From: UMGS1532 sp045542355
GTDB taxonomy: Bacteria; Bacillota; Clostridia; Oscillospirales; Acutalibacteraceae
Assembly (NCBI GenBank): GCA_045542355.1
Contig: JAZQKX010000006.1
Coordinates: forward strand, 1-45,698
Length of the DNA stretch: 45,698 bases
Reading direction: 5' to 3'
Each line of letters opens with the position of its first letter. The stretch's first letter is position 1. Made by a program: the position numbers and the translations under genes. Positions 23,345-31,011 of this stretch are shown piece by piece. Below the pieces are notes generated by a model. The model had not been told where the DNA came from. It ran no database searches and saw nothing but the letters and a program-made list of their open reading frames with translations.

Positions 23345-24187
23345 TTACTTATCCGAAAGCTTTGCGGCAATGGCGGCAAGGTCTTCCTTGGAATAATATT
23401 CAATAGTGATGGTACCTTGGTCCTTTTTGCGAGAGCCCTGAATTTTCACACGTCTGCCGATATCATTCTTAAGGGCAATTTCCATTTCGCGGAAGTAGTT
23501 ATCAAGCTTGGGCTGAGCTTTCTGTTTGGTTTCGGGGCGCTTTTTACCCAGTTTTTCCAAATCTCGCACGGTTGCGCCCTTTTGCGCCATAACAACAGCC
23601 TTTTCACGAAACTCTGGGTCCTCGATGGAAAGGATGGCTCTGCCGTGACCTGCAGTAAGCTCACCAATTTTGATAAGCTCTAAAATATCCGAGGGGAGAG
23701 AGAGCAAACGAATTGAGTTGGCAACGGCGGAACGGGATTTTCCGCAACGTTCCGACACCTGTTCTTGGGTAAGCTGGAAATTATCCATAAGATATTTATA
23801 ACCCGCCGCTTCTTCGATGGGATTCAGGTCCTCGCGCTGTAGATTCTCAATCATTGCAAGTTCCATAGCCTCGCCGTCTGACATTTCGCGGATTACTACG
23901 GGAACCTCGTCAATCTCAGCAATTCTACAGGCTCTCCAACGACGCTCACCCGCCACAAGCTGATATCCGCCCTGAGGCTTGGGTCTTACCAAGAGAGGCT
24001 GGATGAGTCCGTGCCTCGAAATGCTGTCTGCCAATTCCTGCAATGCGGTTTCGTCAAACTCCTTACGGGGCTGGTCGCGGTTTGGCTCGATTTCGGATAT
24101 TCTCAAGGTTACTGTGCTGTTTGATTCAAGAAAATTTTCTGCGAACAGAGAGTCAAAGCCTCTGCTGAGTCCACCTTTTTTTGCCAT
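23345..24187 (-). CDS. parB: Chromosome-partitioning protein ParB (Spo0J)
   Basis: 280 residues. The N-terminal CTP-binding domain has RDQPRKEF, the GERRWRA box and the MIENLQREDLNPIEEA box; the central HTH contains LTQEQVSERCGKSRSAVANSIRLL; and there is a C-terminal dimer domain. ParB loads on parS sites, slides as a CTP clamp and recruits SMC. All canonical residues are kept, unlike the second ParB at 27303. AAGGAG precedes the ATG. ParA is encoded 117 bases upstream on the same strand. Confidence 0.95.
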   Translation of the reverse strand: MAKKGGLSRGFDSLFAENFLESNSTVTLRISEIEPNRDQPRKEFDETALQELADSISRHGLIQPLLVRPKPQGGYQLVAGERRWRACRIAEIDEVPVVIREMSDGEAMELAMIENLQREDLNPIEEAAGYKYLMDNFQLTQEQVSERCGKSRSAVANSIRLLSLPSDILELIKIGELTAGHGRAILSIEDPEFREKAVVMAQKGATVRDLEKLGKKRPETKQKAQPKLDNYFREMEIALKNDIGRRVKIQGSRKKDQGTITIEYYSKEDLAAIAAKLSDK

Positions 24188-24304
24188 ATTTTCAAACTCC
24201 TTATCTCAGATGTCGGTCTTGTTTGATGTGCGGTATGTTGAAATTTGTTTTGGCACATCCTATGATATATAATAATTGCAGTCATGCTGTCGCGTTACGC
24301 GATA

Positions 24305-25075
24305 TTATGTTCTTTTTGCTTTTTTGAGGAATTCCTTGCCCAGCTTATTGTAGGCATCGGCGCCCTTGCCCTTAGCATCGTAATACTGAATGGGCACACC
24401 GTAGCTGGGGGCCTCGCTGATACGAACAGAACGGGGGATTACGGTTGAATAAAGCTTGTTTGCAAAGAACTTCTTAACCTCTGCCACAACCTGCTGGGTA
24501 AGATTCAATCTTCCGTCGAACATGGTGAGCACTATTCCCTCTAATTCCAGCGCAGGATTATAGAGTCTTTTAACCTCTCTGACCGAAGCCATAAGCTGGG
24601 AAAGTCCCTCCATCGCAAGGTATTCACACTGCAAAGGCACCATAAAGGTATCGGCGGCGCAAAGTCCGTTTATGGACACCAAGCCGATTGATGGGGGACA
24701 GTCGATGAATATGTAGTCATAGTTATCGCTCAGCTTTGCCAATGCCCTTTTCAGCTGGGATTCTCTACGCTCCACATTTATCAGCTCTACTTCAGCTCCC
24801 GCCAGTTCGCGGTTTGAGGGAATTACGTGGAGATTTTTGAATTTAGTCTTTATTATAGCCGATTCAGGGTCGGTATTTCCTATCAACACATCGTAGGATG
24901 AAACGGTGAGTTTTCGTTTGTTTATACCGAATCCGCTGGTGGTGTTGCCCTGCTGGTCGATATCCACAACTAGCGTCTTTTTGCCCAGCATACCCACCGC
25001 CGCGGAAAGGTTGACAGCGGTTGTGGTTTTACCTACACCGCCTTTTTGATTAAAAATCGCGATAATTTTAGCCAA
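24305..25075 (-). CDS. parA: Chromosome-partitioning ATPase ParA (Soj)
   Basis: 256 residues. Deviant Walker A motif KGGVGKTTT at 11-19 with its signature Lys, Walker A' DIDQQGN, Walker B FIDCPPS. ParA/Soj works with ParB in origin segregation and controls DnaA. The start is a TTG at 25075; GGAGG lies upstream, the product then begins MAKIIAIFNQKGG as in homologues, and no in-frame ATG is better placed. A perfect parS is located 151 bases upstream of the start. Confidence 0.95.
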   Translation of the reverse strand: MAKIIAIFNQKGGVGKTTTAVNLSAAVGMLGKKTLVVDIDQQGNTTSGFGINKRKLTVSSYDVLIGNTDPESAIIKTKFKNLHVIPSNRELAGAEVELINVERRESQLKRALAKLSDNYDYIFIDCPPSIGLVSINGLCAADTFMVPLQCEYLAMEGLSQLMASVREVKRLYNPALELEGIVLTMFDGRLNLTQQVVAEVKKFFANKLYSTVIPRSVRISEAPSYGVPIQYYDAKGKGADAYNKLGKEFLKKAKRT

Positions 25076-25172
25076 AACAGCCTTACCTCCGTGAAAAAAT
25101 CATTCATATAGGTATTATACCAAATAAAAAAACGGATGTAAAGCAGAATTTAGTCTTATTTTCAAATGCATA

Positions 25173-25205
25173 ATAACAGACCTCACATTAGCTGAGGTCT
25201 GTTAT
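25173..25205. terminator. Hairpin between spoIID and parA
   Basis: ATAACAGACCTCA and TGAGGTCTGTTAT are perfectly paired (13 bp), but the flanking T tracts are weak. It lies between spoIID and parA, both on the minus strand, so it probably limits read-through. Confidence 0.65.
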
Positions 25206-25225
25206 CTGAAATCCGCAGTGTGTTA

Positions 25226-25241
25226 TGTTTCACGTGAAACA
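25226..25241. promoter_or_regulatory. parS: parS site 1 (ParB-binding)
   Basis: TGTTTCACGTGAAACA, a perfect 16-bp palindrome identical to the canonical parS consensus. It is intergenic between parA and spoIID, about 9.7 kb left of oriC. Confidence 0.95.
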
Positions 25242-25269
25242 TAGGGTGTTTTGTCGGGTTTTGACGAAG

Positions 25270-26271
25270 TTAAGGCTCCACAAGCTTAACGTCCTTGTAG
25301 TAATGGTTAAGTATTTCCTTATAGGTACAACCCGCTTTCGCCATGAAGTTAGCTCCGTTTTGGCTCATTCCTAAGCCATGGCCATAGCCGTAGACTGTAA
25401 AGGTCAGTTTTTTCGAAGTAACCTTGATTTTAAAGTTGCTGGAGCGCAAATTAAAGGCGGCGCGTATCTGCTCACCTGTGACAGTGGTATCTCCGCATTT
25501 CAGCTCCAGCACCGAGCCACAGTCGGTGGATTTAGTCTTTGCAGATTTAAGCTCTTTTGATGTAACCCCCAGTGTTTCCAAGGTTTTCTCGGCTTCGCTT
25601 AGCTTAAACTCCGCGGTGGTTTCATATTTTTCCGCAAGTTTATCTCCCTCGCTATCCGCCGACACAAGATAGGGGATAGCCTTACCCCACACGGCTTCGG
25701 CGGTTTCGGTTTTGCCGGAGGAAATGGCATGATAGGCGGATAATATTGGCTCATCCTTATAGGAAAGATAAACACCCCACACCTCGTCCATAAGTTTTCG
25801 TAGTTTCTTGTCGTATTTTTCGGCGTTGCTACCCCAGTTTTCGAACGCCTTTTCCTGTGTGATATACGCTTGACTTGTCTCGGGCTGGGTGGTAAGGTCG
25901 TATTCCGCATCCTTCATTGTGTTTTTGCAATACAGCGTGTAGGTGTAGGCGGCAATTATCTGGGATTTGATTGCCTCCTCATGATACAGCATGGGGCACT
26001 CGGCGCAGACGACACCATAGATATATTCATACATATCCAGTGTTGTGGTTTTTTCTGTGGCGGGGTCGTAAACTCGCACAGTTTGTGTGGTGTCCTGCTT
26101 TTCCTCATTTTCCGTTTCTTTGGAGCTGTTGCTTTCTGTGACTTTTGGGGTGCTGACCACAGCCGCTACAGGTTTTTCTCGGCTTTCTGACTCCTTTGGT
26201 AACGCCGCTAAAGGGAATACCAACAGGGTAAATATTAAAATAAAAATTACCAGCGTGTTAATTTTTCTCAT
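25270..26271 (-). CDS. spoIID: Stage II sporulation protein D (SpoIID/LytB domain)
   Basis: 333 residues. N-terminal signal anchor (about 5-24), a low-complexity Ser/Glu/Thr linker (about 28-65), then the SpoIID domain with YIYGVVCAECP, EAIKSQIIAAYTYTLY and the C-terminal GYGHGLGMSQNGANFMAKAG. SpoIID is a lytic transglycosylase acting in engulfment during sporulation. SpoIID is the best single sign that the host makes endospores, although SpoIID-like proteins also occur elsewhere. Its position next to parS and parA is notable. Confidence 0.9.
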   Translation of the reverse strand: MRKINTLVIFILIFTLLVFPLAALPKESESREKPVAAVVSTPKVTESNSSKETENEEKQDTTQTVRVYDPATEKTTTLDMYEYIYGVVCAECPMLYHEEAIKSQIIAAYTYTLYCKNTMKDAEYDLTTQPETSQAYITQEKAFENWGSNAEKYDKKLRKLMDEVWGVYLSYKDEPILSAYHAISSGKTETAEAVWGKAIPYLVSADSEGDKLAEKYETTAEFKLSEAEKTLETLGVTSKELKSAKTKSTDCGSVLELKCGDTTVTGEQIRAAFNLRSSNFKIKVTSKKLTFTVYGYGHGLGMSQNGANFMAKAGCTYKEILNHYYKDVKLVEP

Positions 26272-26298
26272 GTTTTTCCGCCTTTTCCTTTAAATTTA

Positions 26299-26327
26299 TT
26301 GACATTTGGCTATTGGTGGATTAAAAT
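26299..26327 (+). promoter_or_regulatory. Promoter of the membrane-protein gene at 26436
   Basis: TTGACA (26299-26304) and TAAAAT (26322-26327), 17-base spacer, in the divergent gap before the plus-strand gene. Confidence 0.55.
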
Positions 26328-26435
26328 AAATTATGGTTTTTGTGGGCATAAACCCCATAATATCCACAGTCTAATTAAATATATGCAGGTTGTCCTTTAT
26401 AAATTCTAAGGGTAGCCTTAAAGAGGATTGATAAA

Positions 26436-27227
26436 ATGAAGCATAAATATCTTACAGCGGTTTCCTTTAGCGGTGTCGGATGCGTCTTGTTGCTCCGCGC
26501 TCTCCAGCTCCTGACCCTTATCGACGGCTCTACAGGCTTTGGCAAGGTGGGTAGGGAATATACAGGCCTCAATATCACTGTGTATCTAATAACGGGTCTT
26601 GTTGCTGTGGCGATTTTTGTGCTGACCTCCTTTTTCAGTAAACGCCAACCTGTGTCGGCTCCAGACTTGAGCCTTTCTCCGTCTCTTTCGGTGTTCTGCT
26701 TTATAATGGCGCTTTACCACCTTTTCGGAGTGGGCGCATATCTTCTCTCGGGCGGGGAGATAACCACTACCTTTGGCGCACTGTATCTCATCTTTTTGTC
26801 GGTTTCGATTGTTTTCTATATTTTATATGGCATTTCGGGCTTTAGCCCCGTCAAATTTCCAAAGCTTCTTAGTGTAGCTCCTGTGCTTTTGTGCGGTTAT
26901 AATCTGATTTCCGCCTTTATCGGTTACACAGGCATGGCAAACATCTCAGACAGCATATATGAGTGTATCTTCCTCTGCCTCGCCCTTTTCTTCTTCCTGC
27001 TCCACGGAAAGGTGATTTCCTCTGTAGAAATCCGCCGCTCGGCAAGAATGATACTCCCCACCGCATGGCTCATGGTTTTGTTCGGCGTGTTGGTTGCTGT
27101 GGCTCCTTTAGTTACCGCGCTTCTCGGCGGCGTCTCTGTTCTCCACACTTCACCAATTACCACCCTTTCCGCCCTGTTCCCAACAGCCTACGCCCTCGCA
27201 TTCACCCTTAATTTATATAAGAAATAA
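26436..27227 (+). CDS. Multi-pass membrane protein of unknown function
   Basis: 263 residues with seven or eight hydrophobic helices spread over the whole length, no signal peptide and no recognised motif. Short basic loops (SKRQPVS, SVEIRRSAR) suggest several crossings of the cytoplasmic membrane. It is the only plus-strand gene inside the minus-strand segregation block, and it has its own promoter and a hairpin terminator. GAGG lies before the ATG. I do not recognise the family. Confidence 0.75.
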   Translation: MKHKYLTAVSFSGVGCVLLLRALQLLTLIDGSTGFGKVGREYTGLNITVYLITGLVAVAIFVLTSFFSKRQPVSAPDLSLSPSLSVFCFIMALYHLFGVGAYLLSGGEITTTFGALYLIFLSVSIVFYILYGISGFSPVKFPKLLSVAPVLLCGYNLISAFIGYTGMANISDSIYECIFLCLALFFFLLHGKVISSVEIRRSARMILPTAWLMVLFGVLVAVAPLVTALLGGVSVLHTSPITTLSALFPTAYALAFTLNLYKK

Positions 27228-27233
27228 ATAAAC

Positions 27234-27271
27234 GAGAAACTGCCCAAGGCTTACGCCTCAGGCAGTTTCTC
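27234..27271. terminator. Two-way terminator hairpin
   Basis: GAGAAACTGCC (27234-27244) and GGCAGTTTCTC (27261-27271) flank a 16-base loop with its own AAGGC/GCCT pairing. It separates convergent genes. Confidence 0.7.
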
Positions 27272-27302
27272 TGTATATGGGGATGAATATGGGTGGGTGA
27301 TG

Positions 27303-28118
27303 TTATTTGGCGACCTTTTCCGCTTGTTTTGGGATTCTGAATACATATTCCTTATATAGGTCGTCCTCGTTTTCGGTGAAATCTAAGGTAAAACCCGCTT
27401 TTTGTACATTGGTTACAACCCGCCGAAAGGTGTTGTCCAGAACTCTGCTATCAAGATAGAAGGCGGTGTTTTGCCCCATGCTTGGCTGTGGTTTTTGGGG
27501 ATTCAGCAAGGAGTCCACATATTTTTCACATTCCATTTGTGTCATACCCTTGGCAATAACATAGTCCAAGGCTTTGGCTCTTTGCAGGTCGTCTCTAAGC
27601 CTGATAAGAGACTTAAGGTGTCTCCACTCTAAACTGGCTCTTAATATACTGCTACGCTGAGCGTCGGTAAAATTCAGCATTTTCAGCTGTTCTTCCAGCC
27701 CGTTCGGGGTGGTTCCAAGCTTTTCGGCTACTTCTAAGGGGGTAAGTTTGCCACTTTCTAAAAGTGCGGATATTCCCTCCGCCTCCTCGAAGATGTTAAG
27801 AGGGCATTGCCCATGGCTTTCCAGCAAGGGGATAAGTCGGGGGGTTGTATCTTCTTTATAAACCAGACAGGGGAGAGAGGTCAGTCCTACAAGCAAGGCT
27901 GCTTTATACCGTCTTATTCCTGAATATAGGGTATAGCCATCCTCTCGACTCACCACAACCAACGGTTGCAACACTCCATTGGCGCGTATGCTTTCTGCTA
28001 ACTGGGATAGTTTATAGTTATCAAAGCTTTTTCGCGGAGCATCCTCCCAGAGGCGTATTTTTTCTATTGGCAGGAGATATACGTTATCTCTGTTTTTCAA
28101 TTTTAAATTCAGTTTCAC
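27303..28118 (-). CDS. Second, divergent ParB-family protein (Noc-position)
   Basis: 271 residues. It has a ParB N-terminal domain (LPIEKIRLWEDAPRKSF, LAESIRANGVLQPLVVV), the C-box YSGIRRYKA in place of GERRWRA, and LLESHGQCPLNIFEEAEGI where ParB has ENLQRxxLNPIEEA. An HTH-like region (LTPLEVAEKLGTTPNGLEEQL) follows. It sits beside rsmG-mnmG, the place of noc in Bacillus, but sequence support for Noc itself is weak. The start is a GTG at 28118 with only a weak GAGAG site upstream, so the exact start is uncertain. Confidence 0.8.
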   Translation of the reverse strand: MKLNLKLKNRDNVYLLPIEKIRLWEDAPRKSFDNYKLSQLAESIRANGVLQPLVVVSREDGYTLYSGIRRYKAALLVGLTSLPCLVYKEDTTPRLIPLLESHGQCPLNIFEEAEGISALLESGKLTPLEVAEKLGTTPNGLEEQLKMLNFTDAQRSSILRASLEWRHLKSLIRLRDDLQRAKALDYVIAKGMTQMECEKYVDSLLNPQKPQPSMGQNTAFYLDSRVLDNTFRRVVTNVQKAGFTLDFTENEDDLYKEYVFRIPKQAEKVAK

Positions 28119-28233
28119 GGATTTATTCTCTCTATGCAGGAACTTTTAAAGGGTTATGGCTTCCCTTTGCAACTTTATTGTAGGACAAGCGGAGAGTAAT
28201 TTCAAGAAAAACTCATCGACAAAAAGCAAAATA

Positions 28234-28266
28234 AAAACCGCTGTAGCGACATGCTACAACGGTTTT
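28234..28266 (-). terminator. Terminator overlapping the rsmG stop codon
   Basis: AAAACCG(C)TGTAGC and GCTACA(A)CGGTTTT form the stem; on the minus strand it is followed by TTTTTATTTTG. The rsmG stop codon (28254-28256) is inside the hairpin. Confidence 0.85.
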
Positions 28267-28970
28267 TTCTGTATTTTTGCCGATATTCTGGGGAAACTAC
28301 TCGGAGTTTGCGATATTTTCTTTACCTCACAGAAAACTCTGTCTCCGCCGTTCATGGGGAGAGTTTCCTCATAGTTTTTGATTTCTTCTCCGCCTAATTT
28401 TTTTATTGCTCTAACTGCCGCCTCGGTTTCTTCGGGAGCAGAGGGTCCTTTCATCGCTATAAAGCTACCTCCAACCTTAACATAAGGCATACAGTATTCG
28501 CTGAGGACATTAAGCTTTGCAACTGCACGGGCGGTGGAAATATCGTATTTTTCCCTAAGTTCGGGCTTTCTTCCGCCCTCCTCGGCACGGGCATGGATAA
28601 TTTCCGCTTCCACTCCCAGTTCCTTTAGCACTTCGCTTAAAAATGTAAGACGCTTATTAAGGCTGTCCAATAGGGTGAGTTTAATGTCGGGACGGGCAAT
28701 TTTCATTACCATTCCCGGAAAACCAGCGCCTGTGCCCACGTCAATTACCGTGGCTCCCTCGGGAATTTGGGAGTTTTTGAAAATCATAAGGCAATCGAGA
28801 AAATGCTTGATAACGATTTCGTTGGGGTCGGTGATGGCGGTGAGGTTCATTTTTTCATTCCACTCTCTGAGCAATGCGGAATATTTTTTAAACCTCTCTA
28901 TTGCGGTGTCGTCAAGTTTTATTCCGAAACCCTCGGTCTCTTGTTTTAAAAAACTATATAATTCACTCAT
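28254..28970 (-). CDS. rsmG: 16S rRNA (guanine-N7) methyltransferase RsmG
   Basis: 238 residues. SAM-binding motif VIDVGTGAGFPGMVMKIA near residue 75 and the downstream LLDSLNKRLTFL and ARAVAKL segments are typical of RsmG (GidB), which methylates G527 of 16S rRNA. It starts 8 bases before the end of mnmG, so the two are co-translated. The last few codons lie inside a terminator hairpin. The basic tail (FPRISAKIQKKPL) is slightly longer than usual. Confidence 0.95.
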   Translation of the reverse strand: MSELYSFLKQETEGFGIKLDDTAIERFKKYSALLREWNEKMNLTAITDPNEIVIKHFLDCLMIFKNSQIPEGATVIDVGTGAGFPGMVMKIARPDIKLTLLDSLNKRLTFLSEVLKELGVEAEIIHARAEEGGRKPELREKYDISTARAVAKLNVLSEYCMPYVKVGGSFIAMKGPSAPEETEAAVRAIKKLGGEEIKNYEETLPMNGGDRVFCEVKKISQTPSSFPRISAKIQKKPL

Positions 28971-30855
28971 GGTCTTTTTTAAAATTCCTTTTGTTTTTAT
29001 CCAAATATATCAGCATAACCTGAATATCCGCGGGGGAGACCCCCGAAATGCGTGAAGCCTGTCCGATTGAATGGGGAAGAATCTTCTTAAGCTTTTCCGC
29101 CGCTTCCAGTCGGAGTCCCTTAATATCATCGTAGTTAATATCCTTAGGTATAAGTTTGTTTTCCAGCCTCTTTAAGTCGTCTACCTGCAATCTTTGGCGC
29201 TTGATATATCCCTCATATTTTATCTCAACCTCAACCTTATCGGCAATATCGCGGGAAAGCCGGGGGCGGTTTTTATCGTATGGCTTTAAATCGTCGTAGC
29301 CAATCTGGGGTCGGCAGAGCAATTCCGACAATCTGCAACCCGTGTTTAACGGTGATGTTTCACGTGAAACAAGCAAATCGTTTATTCCACATTTAGGGGA
29401 AATAGTGGCGGTTTTCAGTCTCTCAATTTCTGCCTCTTTCAAGGCTTTGCGCTCTAAAAATTCCTGCCATGTTTCCTCGCTTATAAGTCCGTTTTCATAA
29501 CCAATTGGCATAAGTCTTTCGTCGGCATTGTCCTGACGGAGAAGAAGTCGGTATTCGCTTCGGCTGGTCATCATGCGGTAGGGGTCGGAGCAACCCTTGG
29601 TCACAAGGTCGTCTATAAGTGTGCCGATATATGACCCGCTTCGAGGGAGGATCAAGGGCTCAATTCCCTTTATGCTTCTCACCGCGTTGATACCTGCCAC
29701 CAAGCCTTGCGCCGCCGCCTCCTCATATCCTGAGGAGCCGTTGAACTGACCCGCGCCGTAGAGACCCGAAAAATCCTTCATTTCCAAGGTTGGATAGAGG
29801 GCAAGGGGGTCGACACAGTCATATTCAATCGCGTAGGCGTTTCGCATAATCTGGCAGTTTTCCAAGCCCTCGATGGAATGATAAATCTCTATCTGCACTT
29901 CTTCAGGCAATGATGAGGACATACCCTGTAGATACATTTCCTCGGTGTTGTCACCGCAGGGCTCCACAAAGAGCTGATGCCTTTTCTTATCGGCAAATCG
30001 CATTATCTTATCTTCAATACTTGGGCAATAACGTGGTCCTACACCTGTTATTTCTCCACTGTAGAGGGGAGAGCGATGTATATTATCCAGAATTATCTGC
30101 TTGGTTTTATCATTTGTATAGGCAATATAGCAGACGGCGGTGTTTTCCTTTGGGGTCTTGGTGGAATAGCTGAAAGGTACTATTTCCTCATCACCGGGCT
30201 GTTCTTCCATCTTAGAAAAATCTATACTGCTTCTCAGCACTCTGGCGGGGGTACCTGTCTTAAATCGACGCAAGGGGATACCTAATTCCAGAAGTTTTTC
30301 GGAAAGTCGGTTGGAGGCGTATGTTCCGTCGGGTCCGCCCTCAAAATTAACCTCGCCAACAAATATCTTGCCCTTGAGGTAAACGCCTGTGGCAAGTATC
30401 ACCTTTTTACAGGTGTACTGAGCGCCAAGCATGGTGGTGACTAACCATTCACCACTCTCGGTCTTACCTATATTCACAACCTCTGCTTGTTTGAGCTGTA
30501 GATTCTCCTGCTTTTCCAAGGCGTGTTTGGTATATTCCGCATAGGCGCGGCGGTCTATCTGGGCGCGAAGTGAATGAACAGCGGGGCCTTTTCCACGATT
30601 GAGCATACGGCTTTGGAGCATGGTGGCATCCGCCGCCTTGCCCATCTCTCCGCCAAGGGAGTCTATTTCTCTTACAAGGTGTCCCTTAGCCGTACCACCT
30701 ATTGACGGGTTACACGGCATATTACCCACCATATCAAGGTTTATTGTGAATATAACGGTATTAGCGCCCATACGTGCGGCTGCTAATGCGGCTTCAATAC
30801 CTGCATGTCCTGCGCCGATTACCGCTACATCATACTCCCCTGCTTTATAGTACAT
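28963..30855 (-). CDS. mnmG: tRNA uridine-5-carboxymethylaminomethyl modification enzyme MnmG
   Basis: 630 residues. FAD-binding GAGHAGIEAALAAARMGA at 12-29, NMPCNPSIGGTAKGHLVREID, and the C-terminal GidA-associated helices (SRISGVSPADIQVML) are characteristic. With MnmE it modifies wobble uridine 34 of tRNAs. mnmE is not next to it here. A perfect parS palindrome lies inside the coding sequence. A near-consensus promoter precedes the gene. Confidence 0.96.
   Translation of the reverse strand: MYYKAGEYDVAVIGAGHAGIEAALAAARMGANTVIFTINLDMVGNMPCNPSIGGTAKGHLVREIDSLGGEMGKAADATMLQSRMLNRGKGPAVHSLRAQIDRRAYAEYTKHALEKQENLQLKQAEVVNIGKTESGEWLVTTMLGAQYTCKKVILATGVYLKGKIFVGEVNFEGGPDGTYASNRLSEKLLELGIPLRRFKTGTPARVLRSSIDFSKMEEQPGDEEIVPFSYSTKTPKENTAVCYIAYTNDKTKQIILDNIHRSPLYSGEITGVGPRYCPSIEDKIMRFADKKRHQLFVEPCGDNTEEMYLQGMSSSLPEEVQIEIYHSIEGLENCQIMRNAYAIEYDCVDPLALYPTLEMKDFSGLYGAGQFNGSSGYEEAAAQGLVAGINAVRSIKGIEPLILPRSGSYIGTLIDDLVTKGCSDPYRMMTSRSEYRLLLRQDNADERLMPIGYENGLISEETWQEFLERKALKEAEIERLKTATISPKCGINDLLVSRETSPLNTGCRLSELLCRPQIGYDDLKPYDKNRPRLSRDIADKVEVEIKYEGYIKRQRLQVDDLKRLENKLIPKDINYDDIKGLRLEAAEKLKKILPHSIGQASRISGVSPADIQVMLIYLDKNKRNFKKDHE
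29356..29371. promoter_or_regulatory. parS: parS site 2, inside mnmG
   Basis: TGTTTCACGTGAAACA, identical in all 16 positions to the intergenic site at 25226. It is embedded in codons for a VSRETSPLN segment of MnmG. It is about 5.5 kb left of oriC. Confidence 0.95.
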
Positions 30856-30886
30856 TCTTTTTCACTTCCCAAATATAATCTAATTT

Positions 30887-30915
30887 ATTATACTTTTTAT
30901 TTAAAGATTCGTCAA
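30887..30915 (-). promoter_or_regulatory. Promoter of mnmG-rsmG
   Basis: On the minus strand TTGACG (30910-30915), 17 bases, TATAAT (30887-30892), 32 bases before the mnmG start. Confidence 0.7.
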
Positions 30916-30960
30916 TATAAATTTATGTCTGGAACATTGTGGTGGCAGGTTTGCTCATTA

Positions 30961-30999
30961 AAAAGCACGGAATCCTAAAACAAGGACTCCGTGCTTTTT
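30961..30999 (-). terminator. Terminator of the EF-G paralogue gene
   Basis: AAAAGCACGGAaTCCT pairs with AGGAcTCCGTGCTTTTT; the stem is long, with one mismatch, and a T tract lies on each side. Confidence 0.85.
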
Positions 31000-31011
31000 G
31001 TGTTTAGTTAA

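Noticed and set aside
27303..28118. Naming the second ParB noc
   Set aside because: Position fits, but the CTP-box residues and sequence are too divergent to claim the function.
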